Of a stretch of 29,067 nucleotides of DNA, positions 15,910 through 24,011 are shown piece after piece. Each line of letters starts with the position of its first letter. Position 1 is the stretch's first letter. Source of the DNA: an uncultured Clostridia bacterium. Lineage in GTDB: Bacteria; Bacillota; Clostridia; UBA1381. The position numbers and the translations under genes are program-made. The notes beneath the pieces are model-generated. The model saw nothing but the letters and a program-made list of their open reading frames with translations. It ran no database searches and was not told the origin of the DNA. Location of the stretch: positions 1-29,067 of the forward strand of contig CAJUEZ010000021.1 in NCBI GenBank assembly GCA_910585485.1, written 5' to 3'.

Positions 15910-15938
15910 ATTTTATACTATTTTAACCAATAAATCAA
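15910..15938 (-). promoter_or_regulatory. Probable SigA promoter for pgi
   Basis: Minus strand: TTGATT (15933-15938), 17-bp spacer, TAAAAT (15910-15915). The region is very AT-rich, so chance matches are possible. Confidence 0.5.
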
Positions 15939-15966
15939 TAGCAAATTTAATTTTGTAACAAATATT

Positions 15967-17097
15967 TTATAAGCTTTTAAGAAACCGTTTAGTATACTCT
16001 TCTAAATCAGATAGTTTTTCCTCAGATGGATTAAAGATAACGCTGAACGGCTTGTCAAAAGGCTTCATTTTTATAACCGACAGATGCTTATGTATATACT
16101 GGACTCCTTCTCCTCCCCAACCATACGAGCCAAAGACAAAACAAGGCGTACCCTTTCTGTTTATCATATCTATTTCAGAAATCAATTTCCACATGTTTAC
16201 AGAGGCATTTTGATTTATTGTAGGTGTTCCAAATATAATCGCTCCGGCGCTGTTAAGCGCCATTATCGTGTTTGAATCGTATCCACCATGTATGTTATAA
16301 CGCTTTGTATCAATTCCGCTTTTTAACAAAACAGCTTGTATTCTCTCCGCCATTTTTTCAGTATATCCACAGAAAGAATCATAGAAAATAGCCGCAGTCT
16401 TCCGCTCTCCTTCATACTCGCTGCTCCATTCCATATATTTATTAATTATATCGTCAGTATCTTTAATAATCCGATTTCCGTGTGATGGCAATATTACATC
16501 TGTCTCAACAGCCGATATTTTGCTGACCGCCGTTTTTACAAATGCTTTTACAGCTGAAAACTTACCGCTAAAATATGATTTAAAATCATATTTGTCAGGA
16601 TTATCATTTTCACGGTATTCAAGTCCGCTTATATCTTCGCAAAAAACCGAACCAAAAAGTTCGCCGCTAAAAAGTATTTTATCCTCAACAATATATGTCA
16701 CCATTGTATCGGGCCAAGGAAGATTTGGCGTTATGCGAAATTGAAGTGTTTTTCCCTGTCCCAAAGAAAGCGCGGCGCCTTCTTTGGCTATATATCCGTC
16801 AAATTCCTTGTTTAAAATTTCTTTTAAATTTCTTGACGCCGTAACTGTAGTAACGATTTTAATATCACTATTTTTCTCAATAATTTTTCGAATGGCATCC
16901 TCATGGTCGGGTTCAATATGATTGCATATAAGATAATCAATATCTGATATTGGGATTATGTCTTCGATATTTGTCAAAAACTCATTTACAAAAGATTTTT
17001 TGACAGTCCCGATAACTGCTGTCATTTCTCCTTTTACCAAATACGCGTTATTTAAATGCGAGCCTACGTAAAATATATTATCAGTAATTTCATACAT
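15967..17097 (-). CDS. FprA-like A-type flavoprotein with an altered diiron site
   Basis: Two-domain protein of the flavodiiron family, whose standard members reduce oxygen to water or nitric oxide to nitrous oxide in anaerobes. The 376 residues have a metallo-beta-lactamase domain (about 1-240) and an FMN-binding flavodoxin domain (about 250-376, with FYDSFCGYTEKMAERI and FGSYGWGGEG). There is no rubredoxin tail. Of the six usual iron ligands, His 60, Glu 62 and Asp 64 (HIEPDH) and His 206 (PSHG) are present. The His of the usual LHWPDSM is Pro 127 (NLPWPDTM), and the usual Asp of the next motif is Glu 146 (SGELFG). It may bind metal poorly or differently. A GAGGGA site precedes the ATG. It follows prmA by 15 bp and is probably co-transcribed with it. 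Family is certain, activity is not. Confidence 0.88.
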   Translation of the reverse strand: MYEITDNIFYVGSHLNNAYLVKGEMTAVIGTVKKSFVNEFLTNIEDIIPISDIDYLICNHIEPDHEDAIRKIIEKNSDIKIVTTVTASRNLKEILNKEFDGYIAKEGAALSLGQGKTLQFRITPNLPWPDTMVTYIVEDKILFSGELFGSVFCEDISGLEYRENDNPDKYDFKSYFSGKFSAVKAFVKTAVSKISAVETDVILPSHGNRIIKDTDDIINKYMEWSSEYEGERKTAAIFYDSFCGYTEKMAERIQAVLLKSGIDTKRYNIHGGYDSNTIMALNSAGAIIFGTPTINQNASVNMWKLISEIDMINRKGTPCFVFGSYGWGGEGVQYIHKHLSVIKMKPFDKPFSVIFNPSEEKLSDLEEYTKRFLKSL

Positions 17098-17112
17098 TGT
17101 ATATTATCCCTC

Positions 17113-18078
17113 TTACTTGCACACGATTGATACCCAGTCTTTTCGCTGATTAATTTTTACAATCTCAAAATTGTTCTCCAATAGTGCGTTTTTCACATCT
17201 TCCAGTCTGTCTTCAATAATCCCTGATGTGATAAATACTCCGCCCTCTTTCATATACTCTTTCGCTTTGGGCGCGAGTGCTATTATAACATCAGCTACAA
17301 TATTTGCCGCGACAACTTCATACTTATTTTGGGAAATTTCGTTTTGCATTTCACTATCTGTTATCACATTTCCCGATAGTACTTTGTATTTCTCTCGATT
17401 TATACCGTTTCTTTCCGCATTCCTGTAAGCGGTATCAACGGCGTTCGGATCGATGTCTACCGCGACAGCCTTATCCGCGCCCAGAAGAAGAGAAATTATA
17501 GACAATATTCCGCTTCCACAGCCAAGGTCAAGCATTTTGACTCCCGGAGTTATGTAATTTTCAAGTTCTTCAAGGCATAATTGCGTTGTATAGTGAGAGC
17601 CTGTCCCAAAACTCATTCCGGGTTCTATGTTAAAGACGATCCTGTCTGTAGGAGTTGTAAGTTCTTCCCATTCAGGCTTTATCATAAGTTTTTTTCCTAT
17701 TTCAATCGGATGAAAATATTGTCTCCAGTTATTAGCCCAGTCCAGCTCTGTCATGTTGTCTATTTCAATTTCAAGCCTTCCGAATTCATTATTTTCATCA
17801 AGATTTTTAAGTTCTCTAAGTGTTGACTTTATTGCCAAAAGAAGTTCTCTTCCTTCTGTATCATCACTGACATAAGTTTTAACCTGCGTTTCGCCTTCCA
17901 TTTGTCTGATTAAATCTTCATCAACATAATCCCAGTATTGCTTGTTATTTTCAAGAAAATCTTTAAAATCCTTTTCATCTTCTATTTCAAGACCTGAGAT
18001 TCCCAACTGATATAATCTGCCGCTTACAGGTTCTATCCCTTCAGAAGTGGTATATATCGAAACCTTTATCCAATCCAT
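17113..18078 (-). CDS. prmA: Ribosomal protein L11 methyltransferase
   Basis: S-adenosylmethionine-dependent enzyme that methylates ribosomal protein L11. The 321 residues have an N-terminal L11-recognition domain, then PGMSFGTGSHYTTQ and the SAM-binding MLDLGCGSGILSI. AVDIDPNAVDTA follows, and then VAANIVADVI in the position of the active-site motif. Length fits Firmicutes PrmA, somewhat over 310 residues. GGAGGAT lies close before the ATG. It sits directly after the sigA terminator with no clear promoter between, so it is probably transcribed by read-through from dnaG-sigA. The flavoprotein gene follows closely. Confidence 0.95.
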   Translation of the reverse strand: MDWIKVSIYTTSEGIEPVSGRLYQLGISGLEIEDEKDFKDFLENNKQYWDYVDEDLIRQMEGETQVKTYVSDDTEGRELLLAIKSTLRELKNLDENNEFGRLEIEIDNMTELDWANNWRQYFHPIEIGKKLMIKPEWEELTTPTDRIVFNIEPGMSFGTGSHYTTQLCLEELENYITPGVKMLDLGCGSGILSIISLLLGADKAVAVDIDPNAVDTAYRNAERNGINREKYKVLSGNVITDSEMQNEISQNKYEVVAANIVADVIIALAPKAKEYMKEGGVFITSGIIEDRLEDVKNALLENNFEIVKINQRKDWVSIVCK

Positions 18079-18108
18079 ATCTATCCTCCATACGATAATT
18101 ACTCACAA

Positions 18109-18135
18109 AAAAGCAATATCTGTGATATTGCTTTT
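18109..18135 (-). terminator. Intrinsic terminator after sigA
   Basis: Perfect 12-bp stem AAAAGCAATATC (18109-18120) and complement (18124-18135) around TGT. On the minus strand a run of six T follows. The prmA ribosome site starts about 18 bases further. Confidence 0.9.
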
Positions 18136-18136
18136 A

Positions 18137-19294
18137 TTAATCTAAGAAGTCCTTTAGCTTTTTGCTTCTGCTTGGGTGGCGCAGCTTACGCAGTGCCTTT
18201 GCCTCAATCTGCCTTATTCTCTCTCTTGTGACCTCAAATTCCTTACCCACTTCTTCAAGTGTTCTCGCGCGTCCGTCATCAAGTCCGAAACGCAGTCTCA
18301 GCACCTTCGCCTCACGCGGTGTTAAAGTTTTTAACACGTCGCCAAGCTGTTCCTTCAGAAGAACAAAGCTTGCCGCTTCTGACGGAGCGGGAGCGTCGTC
18401 ATCAGGTATAAAGTCCCCAAGATGGCTGTCTTCTTCCTCTCCTATAGGAGTTTCAAGAGAAACCGGTTCTTGTGATATTTTTGAAATTTCCCGAACTTTT
18501 TCAACCGGCATATTAAGTTCTTTTGCCAATTCTTCAGGCGTTGGTTCTCTGCCAAGTTCCTGCACAAGCTGTCTGGACACTCTGACAAGCTTATTAATTG
18601 TTTCAACCATGTGAACCGGAATTCTTATTGTTCTTGCCTGATCCGCTATCGCGCGGGTGATTGCCTGTCTGATCCACCATGTCGCATATGTGGAAAACTT
18701 ATACCCCTTCGTGTAATCAAATTTATCAACAGCTTTGATAAGTCCGAGATTACCCTCCTGAATCAAATCCAAAAACAGCATACCTCTGCCCACATAACGT
18801 TTAGCTATGCTTACAACCAATCTTAAATTTGCTTCTGCAAGACTCTTTTTTGCTTTTTCGCCATCATCAATTAAAAAATTCAGTCTTTCTGAGTCTTCAT
18901 CGGAAATTTCATCTCCCAATTCTTCAATACGTTCCTTTGCCTCTTCTCCGTCAGCCATTCTTTTTGCCAAAGATAATTCTTCTTCAGCTGTCAGAAGATT
19001 TACCTTTCCTATTTCTTTCAGGTACATCTTTACATGGTCGTCAATATTAATTCCCTCGGGAACAGATAGGTCCTCAAGTTCTTCTTTGCTAACCTCAATT
19101 TCCTCAAGTTCCTTATCCAAATCCTCGACTAATTCAATACCTTCTTTTTCAAACTTATCGTATAACTGCTCTATTTCTTCGGGTGTAATTTCAACCTCTT
19201 CAAAAGCGTCGGTTATCTCCTTATAGGAAAGCACCCCTTTTCTCTTTCCCTTTTCGATAAGTTCCTTTTTGATTGCCTTTTTCTTTTCAAGCAT
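18137..19294 (-). CDS. sigA: Primary RNA polymerase sigma factor SigA (RpoD)
   Basis: Housekeeping sigma-70 that directs RNA polymerase to -10/-35 promoters such as those found throughout this window. The 385 residues have a region 1.1-like acidic N-terminus (about 1-85) and DHVKMYLKEIGKV (region 1.2). Region 2 follows, with NLRLVVSIAKRYVGRGM, FLDLIQEGNLGLIKAVDKFD and FSTYATWWIRQAITRAIADQ. Region 4 ends with VTRERIRQIEAKALRKLRHP. The ATG at 19294 is chosen because GGGAGGAA lies upstream, within the last codons of dnaG. The TTG at 19312 would be upstream of that site. The dnaG stop is 5 bp before the ATG, the conserved dnaG-sigA pairing of Firmicutes. Confidence 0.97.
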   Translation of the reverse strand: MLEKKKAIKKELIEKGKRKGVLSYKEITDAFEEVEITPEEIEQLYDKFEKEGIELVEDLDKELEEIEVSKEELEDLSVPEGINIDDHVKMYLKEIGKVNLLTAEEELSLAKRMADGEEAKERIEELGDEISDEDSERLNFLIDDGEKAKKSLAEANLRLVVSIAKRYVGRGMLFLDLIQEGNLGLIKAVDKFDYTKGYKFSTYATWWIRQAITRAIADQARTIRIPVHMVETINKLVRVSRQLVQELGREPTPEELAKELNMPVEKVREISKISQEPVSLETPIGEEEDSHLGDFIPDDDAPAPSEAASFVLLKEQLGDVLKTLTPREAKVLRLRFGLDDGRARTLEEVGKEFEVTRERIRQIEAKALRKLRHPSRSKKLKDFLD

Positions 19295-19299
19295 TATAT

Positions 19300-21102
19300 T
19301 TATTCCTCCCAAGTATTTTTTTCACTCAGCATTTTTTCACGTTCCTGAAACAGTTCAGTGAGAATTGACACGTTCGTCTCAGTGTTAATACGAATATCCA
19401 ATTTTTCTAATTTGATTGTATGTAAAAGTTCCTTAACGGTCGCCTCGTCTCCGCTGTAAATCTCTAAGTTGTAAAACACCTCCGAAGCCTCGCTTATGTC
19501 ATCACCATGAAAATCATTTAGCATCATCGCCGGATCAGGCGATACATCTTCTTTATAACTGTCAAATATCATTTTTGCCAAACGCCTATAAACGTCGGTT
19601 GAAAAATCTTCTGGTTGCATACTCAATGATGTTATTTTGTACAGCTTTTTACTTTGAGATATTAACCCTATAAGTCTTTTTTCCGCTTCTATCAGACTGC
19701 CGGTTGCTTTAAATTCCTTAACATTGTTTCTTTTTCGCTGCTCAGCTTTTTTCTGATATTCATTTTTTGCCGGTATTTTTCTATAGGTATTTTTTGAAGT
19801 CTTTTCTCGGTATTTGCTCAAAATAGCATCTCGGTTTATTCCGGTGTCTTCCGCAACTTTAGTTATATAAGCATCTATCTCCACTGCATCCTTAAGTTTT
19901 GTAAACACATTAACAACTTCATCTATAAAAAGTATTTTACCCTCAGTATCGGTAATGTCATACTGATTTTTAATAAGCGAAATTTTAAATTCAGTTGCCG
20001 GCATAGCTTTTTTTACGGTTTCCCGAAACTTTTCAATCCCGTTTTTGTTTATAAATTCGTCCGGGTCTTTCGCGTTTTTCAGCCTGATAACTCTCGCCCT
20101 GCCACCAACATTATTTATTATATCTATAGCCCTTATCGCAGCCTTTGTTCCCGCCTCATCACTGTCATAGCATATTAATATTTCCGAAGCGTATCGCAGC
20201 ATTAATTTAGCCTGCTGTTCGGTAATAGCCGTTCCGAGTGTTGCGACTATGTTTTTTATACCCGCCTGATATACTGAAATAACGTCCATATATCCTTCAC
20301 ACAAAATTATTTCCGAGGATTTTGCGTTTTTCGCCAAATTCAGCGAAAACAAATTTTTGCCCTTATCAAAAACAAGCGTTTCGGGAGAATTAAGATATTT
20401 TGGAATCTTAAATCCGTTAACATCTTTATTGTCATTCATAATTCTGCCGCCGAACCCTATCACATTTCCTCTTACATCTATTATCGGAAACATTACTCTA
20501 TCACGGAATTTATCATATATCCTACCATCACGGCTGACAGCAAGTCCTCCTTCAACGATTTCATCTACAGAAAAACCTTTTGATGTCAGGTGCTTTATAA
20601 GCAAGTCTCTTCCATTTGGAGCATAACCCAATCCGTACACCGTCACAGTCTTCATCGGAATATGTCTTTGCGCAAAATACGCTCTGCCTTTTTCTCCTGC
20701 GCCATTATCTTTAAGACAATCATAGAAGAATCTTGCCGCATACTTATTCATTGCAAGTATCTTCTTTTTCTTTTCGTGATTTTTATCACTGAAATTGTCT
20801 CCATCTTCAGGAATAATAATCCCTGCTCTGTCCGCGAGCAGTTTCAAAGCGTCCACAAAATCAAGATTCTCCGTTTTCATAACAAACTGAACAAGATTTC
20901 CGCTTGCCCCGCACCCAAAGCAATGAAAAAGCTGTTTTTCCTGACTTACATGAAATGACGGCGTTTTCTCGTTGTGAAAAGGACAAAGTCCGCTATAATC
21001 GCGTCCCGACTTTTTTAATTGTACATACCCTGACACATAGTCGATTATGTCGTTTTCGTCACATATCTTTGATATTATATCATCTGAGATACGTCTTGGC
21101 AC
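19300..21102 (-). CDS. dnaG: DNA primase
   Basis: Synthesises RNA primers at the replication fork with the replicative helicase. The 600 residues begin with the CHC2 zinc finger: Cys 40, His 43, Cys 61 and Cys 64 in CPFHNEKTPSFH and FHCFGCG. The RNA polymerase core follows, with FRDRVMFPI and GFGGRIM. The TOPRIM domain has ILCEGYMDV with its metal-binding Glu, and later CYDSDEAGTKAA. The last 140 residues form the helicase-binding domain. The start is GTG, with AAAGGAGGT about 8 bases upstream. The gene heads a dnaG-sigA operon. A candidate promoter at 21142-21170 overlaps an inverted repeat. Confidence 0.97.
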   Translation of the reverse strand: MPRRISDDIISKICDENDIIDYVSGYVQLKKSGRDYSGLCPFHNEKTPSFHVSQEKQLFHCFGCGASGNLVQFVMKTENLDFVDALKLLADRAGIIIPEDGDNFSDKNHEKKKKILAMNKYAARFFYDCLKDNGAGEKGRAYFAQRHIPMKTVTVYGLGYAPNGRDLLIKHLTSKGFSVDEIVEGGLAVSRDGRIYDKFRDRVMFPIIDVRGNVIGFGGRIMNDNKDVNGFKIPKYLNSPETLVFDKGKNLFSLNLAKNAKSSEIILCEGYMDVISVYQAGIKNIVATLGTAITEQQAKLMLRYASEILICYDSDEAGTKAAIRAIDIINNVGGRARVIRLKNAKDPDEFINKNGIEKFRETVKKAMPATEFKISLIKNQYDITDTEGKILFIDEVVNVFTKLKDAVEIDAYITKVAEDTGINRDAILSKYREKTSKNTYRKIPAKNEYQKKAEQRKRNNVKEFKATGSLIEAEKRLIGLISQSKKLYKITSLSMQPEDFSTDVYRRLAKMIFDSYKEDVSPDPAMMLNDFHGDDISEASEVFYNLEIYSGDEATVKELLHTIKLEKLDIRINTETNVSILTELFQEREKMLSEKNTWEE

Positions 21103-21141
21103 TCGCCGCCACCTCCTTTGTCAATGGTACTATTTTCGCAC

Positions 21142-21170
21142 ATTATAAAGAAAAATATACCTATTCTACA
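21142..21170 (-). promoter_or_regulatory. Candidate promoter for dnaG-sigA
   Basis: Minus strand: TGTAGA (21165-21170), 17-bp spacer, perfect TATAAT (21142-21147), about 40 bases before the GTG. The -35 is poor. The inverted repeat TACAGT/ACTGTA (21167-21185) overlaps it. Confidence 0.45.
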
Positions 21171-21242
21171 GTTTCTGCTACTGTATTATGCTCTCATTAT
21201 ATCAACCATATTTTATATTTACCCTGATTTTTTGATTTTCTA

Positions 21243-21320
21243 ACAATCTTTTTTATATTTTAAAGAAAGCCCCCATAAATCATTACAATCTTTTTTATAA
21301 TACTACATTCAAAGCCATAA
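21243..21320. repeat. Degenerate direct repeat, 42-bp period
   Basis: ACAATCTTTTTTATA occurs exactly at 21243-21257 and again at 21285-21299. Each copy is followed by a related AGCC and ATAAATC block, the first with extra C. It looks like an old tandem duplication in noncoding DNA. Confidence 0.6.
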
Positions 21321-21367
21321 ATCCTTTATTTTTTTTACATTTTAATGCACAAAATATTTGTAATTAA

Positions 21368-21397
21368 AAAAACCGGCAGAAAAATCTGTCGGTTTTT
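21368..21397 (-). terminator. Terminator of the pyr operon
   Basis: 13-bp arms (21368-21380 and 21385-21397) around AAAA, with one mismatch at the G-T position (A against C in the minus transcript). A long T-run follows on the minus strand, directly after pyrD. Confidence 0.85.
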
Positions 21398-21402
21398 ACA
21401 TT

Positions 21403-22314
21403 CTAATTCATTATAGCAGCGCCTATCAAAGTTCTAATGTCTTCTATATTATGACGCTCCATATATTTATTTATATCTCTTTTCACATCAAGAATCAAAT
21501 CCGGTTTTGTAAACAGACCTGTACCCAATGCCACAAGCGAGGCTCCCGCCAGCATAAATTCAATAACATCCTCCCCGCTCATAACGCCTCCCATACCTAT
21601 AATAGGGATTTTAACCGCTTCATATACTTCATGTATCATTCTTACCGCGACAGGTTTTACCGCCGGTCCGGAAAGTCCTCCCGTATTATTTTTTAGTATT
21701 GGTTTTCTTGTGTTTACATCAATCTTCATACCAAGCAGCGTATTTATAAGAGATAATCCGTCAGCACCGCCGTCCTCTGCCGCTTTGGCAATATCGGCGA
21801 TTGATGTTACATTTGGCGAAAGCTTTACTATAAGCGGCTTCTTACAGTGTTTTTTTACCTCGCGAGTAAGTTCGTTTACAACTTTTGAGTCTGTTCCAAA
21901 CGCAAGTCCGCCGTGTTTTACATTTGGGCAAGAAACATTCATCTCTATTATTGCCACATCCGTATCAGAAAGAATCTCAGCCATTTCGCAATATTCCTCA
22001 ATCGTGTTTCCGGACATATTCGCTATCACATTTGTATCATATTCCGCGAGTATAGGCATTATACTTTCAGCAAAAAATTCAACACCCGGATTTTGAAGTC
22101 CCACACTATTGAGTATTCCGCTTGATGTTTCCGCGATTCTTGGCGGAGGATTACCCGCTCGTGATGTTCTTGTAAGTCCTTTTGCCCCGAATCCGCCGTA
22201 CTCTTCAACAGATACGAACTGATTATACTCCATTCCAAACCCAAACGTTCCGGAAGCTGTTACAATAGGATTTTTAAATTCCACACCGCAAAAATTAATC
22301 TTTGTATTAATCAT
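21403..22314 (-). CDS. pyrD: Dihydroorotate dehydrogenase, catalytic subunit (class 1B)
   Basis: FMN enzyme that oxidises dihydroorotate to orotate. As class 1B it works with PyrK, passing electrons to NAD+. The 303 residues are typical. They include TASGTFGFGMEY near the N-terminus, LQNPGVE and IEMNVSCPNVKHGG, with the active-site Cys of the class 1B loop. LVVKLSPN-type lysine and PIIGMGGVMSGEDVIEF for FMN phosphate binding follow. The ATG overlaps the end of pyrK by 8 bp, indicating translational coupling between the two subunits. It is the last gene of the operon, followed by a terminator. Confidence 0.96.
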   Translation of the reverse strand: MINTKINFCGVEFKNPIVTASGTFGFGMEYNQFVSVEEYGGFGAKGLTRTSRAGNPPPRIAETSSGILNSVGLQNPGVEFFAESIMPILAEYDTNVIANMSGNTIEEYCEMAEILSDTDVAIIEMNVSCPNVKHGGLAFGTDSKVVNELTREVKKHCKKPLIVKLSPNVTSIADIAKAAEDGGADGLSLINTLLGMKIDVNTRKPILKNNTGGLSGPAVKPVAVRMIHEVYEAVKIPIIGMGGVMSGEDVIEFMLAGASLVALGTGLFTKPDLILDVKRDINKYMERHNIEDIRTLIGAAIMN

Positions 22315-23074
22315 TTAGAGTTACCTCCTCCGAATAGAAAACAGGTCCGTTTGTGCAAACTTTCGCGTATTTATCAGCGCCGGATTTGTGGGTTTCACAG
22401 CTGCACACCAAACACGCGCCAATACCGCATCCCATACGCTGTTCAAGTGACAGCTGACATTTTATGCCTCGTTGCTCCGCAATATTTTTTACCGCTTTCA
22501 GCATTGGCATAGGTCCGCATGAATAAATCATATCACATTCATGAAAATTCAGATACTGTTCCATTGCGCTTGCGATATATCCGTTATAACCGTAACTTCC
22601 GTCATCTGTACCCACAATAACTGTGTTTGCAGTCATTTCAAATTCTTTTTCCATAACAACGCGGTCAGCGCTTCTAAAGCCAAGAAACACATTAGCCGTT
22701 TTTAATTGTTTTGCCAGCTTATATAGCGGAAAAACTCCTATTCCGCCGCCAATAATCACAGGCTTTTTTACGCTGTCACTAATCTCAAAGCCATGTCCGA
22801 GAGGTCCCATTATGTCTACAAAATCTCCAACTTCTTTTTTTGCAAGTTCCCTTGTACCTTCGCCCTTCGCTTCAAAGATAAATCGAACCTCGCCGTTTTC
22901 AGCGTCACATATACTTATCGGACGGCGAAGAAACGTGCTGTCTCCGCAGTTTATATGAAGAAACTGGCCGCATTGCGCATATGCGGCAATATCCTCGCTT
23001 GCTATTGTAAAATCAAAGATTCCTTTTGCTATTTCTGTTTTTCTTATCAGCTTGCAATTTTCTGTTTTTTTCAT
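22307..23074 (-). CDS. pyrK: Dihydroorotate dehydrogenase electron-transfer subunit
   Basis: Iron-sulfur flavoprotein that carries electrons from PyrD to NAD+. The 255 residues have an FAD-binding domain with FLRRPISICDA and GEGTRELA. The NAD-binding domain has GGGIGVFPLYKLAKQL and SCGPMPMLKAV. The C-terminal [2Fe-2S] motif is CGIGACLVCSC, with the last Cys in VCTNGPVF. All four cluster Cys positions appear present. A TAGGAGG site precedes the ATG, 11 bp after pyrF. The overlap with pyrD supports equal production of the two subunits. Confidence 0.96.
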   Translation of the reverse strand: MKKTENCKLIRKTEIAKGIFDFTIASEDIAAYAQCGQFLHINCGDSTFLRRPISICDAENGEVRFIFEAKGEGTRELAKKEVGDFVDIMGPLGHGFEISDSVKKPVIIGGGIGVFPLYKLAKQLKTANVFLGFRSADRVVMEKEFEMTANTVIVGTDDGSYGYNGYIASAMEQYLNFHECDMIYSCGPMPMLKAVKNIAEQRGIKCQLSLEQRMGCGIGACLVCSCETHKSGADKYAKVCTNGPVFYSEEVTLND

Positions 23075-23085
23075 CTATTTGCCTC

Positions 23086-24000
23086 CTAAAGAACACTTGT
23101 TAAATCTTCTTTCATCCTGATTGCCTCAGCGCGCGCGGCACGAGCAAATTCTTCCTCTTTCCAATCACCCTTTTTATACGCGCAAATAATTCCTCTTGAA
23201 GAATTTACAATCGCGCCTAATCCGTCAGAATTAAAGCAAGGCTTAACTCCTTGCGCTCCTCCTCCCTGCGCTCCGTAACCCGGAACAAGGAAGTACGATT
23301 TCGGCATGAGTCCTCTCAAAATTGAAGCCTGCTCGGGATATGTCGCTCCAACAACCGCTCCTACGGCACCGTATCCGCTTTTACCAATCGTTTCTTCATT
23401 CCATTTATTCACACATTCCGCCACATGCTCGTATATATGCTTGTCTCCCGACACAAGATCCTGCAATTCACCCGAAGACGGATTAGAAGTCTTTACAAGT
23501 GTGAAAATAGCTTTATCATAAGCTTTGCAGTCCTCAACAAACGGAAGCACTCCATCAGTTCCAAGATACGGATTAACCGTTACACAGTCAACACCGCACG
23601 CTTCACATTCAACACCGTCAACCATAGTTTTTCCAATATAAGCCTTTGAATATGCCTCAGCGGTCGATCCAATATCATTTCTCTTTACGTCCAGTATTAC
23701 ATACAGACCTTTTTCCTTCGCGTAAGCGATAGTCCTGTGCATAACTTCTTCTCCGTAAAGTCCATACATTTCATAAAATGCCGACTGCGGCTTTACCGCC
23801 GGTACAACGTCATATAAAGCATCTATAAGACCTTTATTAAATTCCCATATCGCTTCTGACGCTCCTTTTAAGTTCTGCCCGTATTCTGCATACGCTTTCT
23901 TCTTTATATACTCGGGTACATAGTCAATTTTCGGATCAAGACCCGCAACTGACGGATTCCCTTTTTCTTTTATTTTTTGTACCAATAAATCTACCGACAT
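23086..24000 (-). CDS. pyrF: Orotidine 5'-phosphate decarboxylase (type 2)
   Basis: Converts OMP to UMP, last step of de novo UMP synthesis. The 304 residues and sequence match the longer type 2 group of OMP decarboxylases (about 270-310) rather than the 230-residue type. Motifs include VAGLDPKIDYVPE near the N-terminus and VILDVKRNDIGSTAEAY, with catalytic Asp/Lys/Asp residues. VNPYLGTDGVLPF and FLVPGYGAQGG for phosphate binding follow. AAGGAGG lies before the ATG, 11 bp after pyrC. Orotate phosphoribosyltransferase (pyrE), normally needed just before this step, is not in the window. Confidence 0.95.
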   Translation of the reverse strand: MSVDLLVQKIKEKGNPSVAGLDPKIDYVPEYIKKKAYAEYGQNLKGASEAIWEFNKGLIDALYDVVPAVKPQSAFYEMYGLYGEEVMHRTIAYAKEKGLYVILDVKRNDIGSTAEAYSKAYIGKTMVDGVECEACGVDCVTVNPYLGTDGVLPFVEDCKAYDKAIFTLVKTSNPSSGELQDLVSGDKHIYEHVAECVNKWNEETIGKSGYGAVGAVVGATYPEQASILRGLMPKSYFLVPGYGAQGGGAQGVKPCFNSDGLGAIVNSSRGIICAYKKGDWKEEEFARAARAEAIRMKEDLTSVL

Positions 24001-24011
24001 CTTTCTCCTCC

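Larger units (their letters stand above)
21103..21402. other. 300-bp AT-rich gap between dnaG and pyrD
   Basis: No gene is visible. It holds the candidate dnaG promoter and inverted repeat (21142-21185), a lone TATAAT sequence (complement at 21196-21201) without a good -35, a degenerate direct repeat (21243-21320) and the pyr operon terminator (21368-21397). No conserved structured RNA was recognised. Confidence 0.6.

Noticed and set aside
18162..19226. Two plus-strand open frames (150 and 139 codons) opposite sigA
   Set aside because: Ser-rich antisense shadows of sigA with no start signals or family resemblance.
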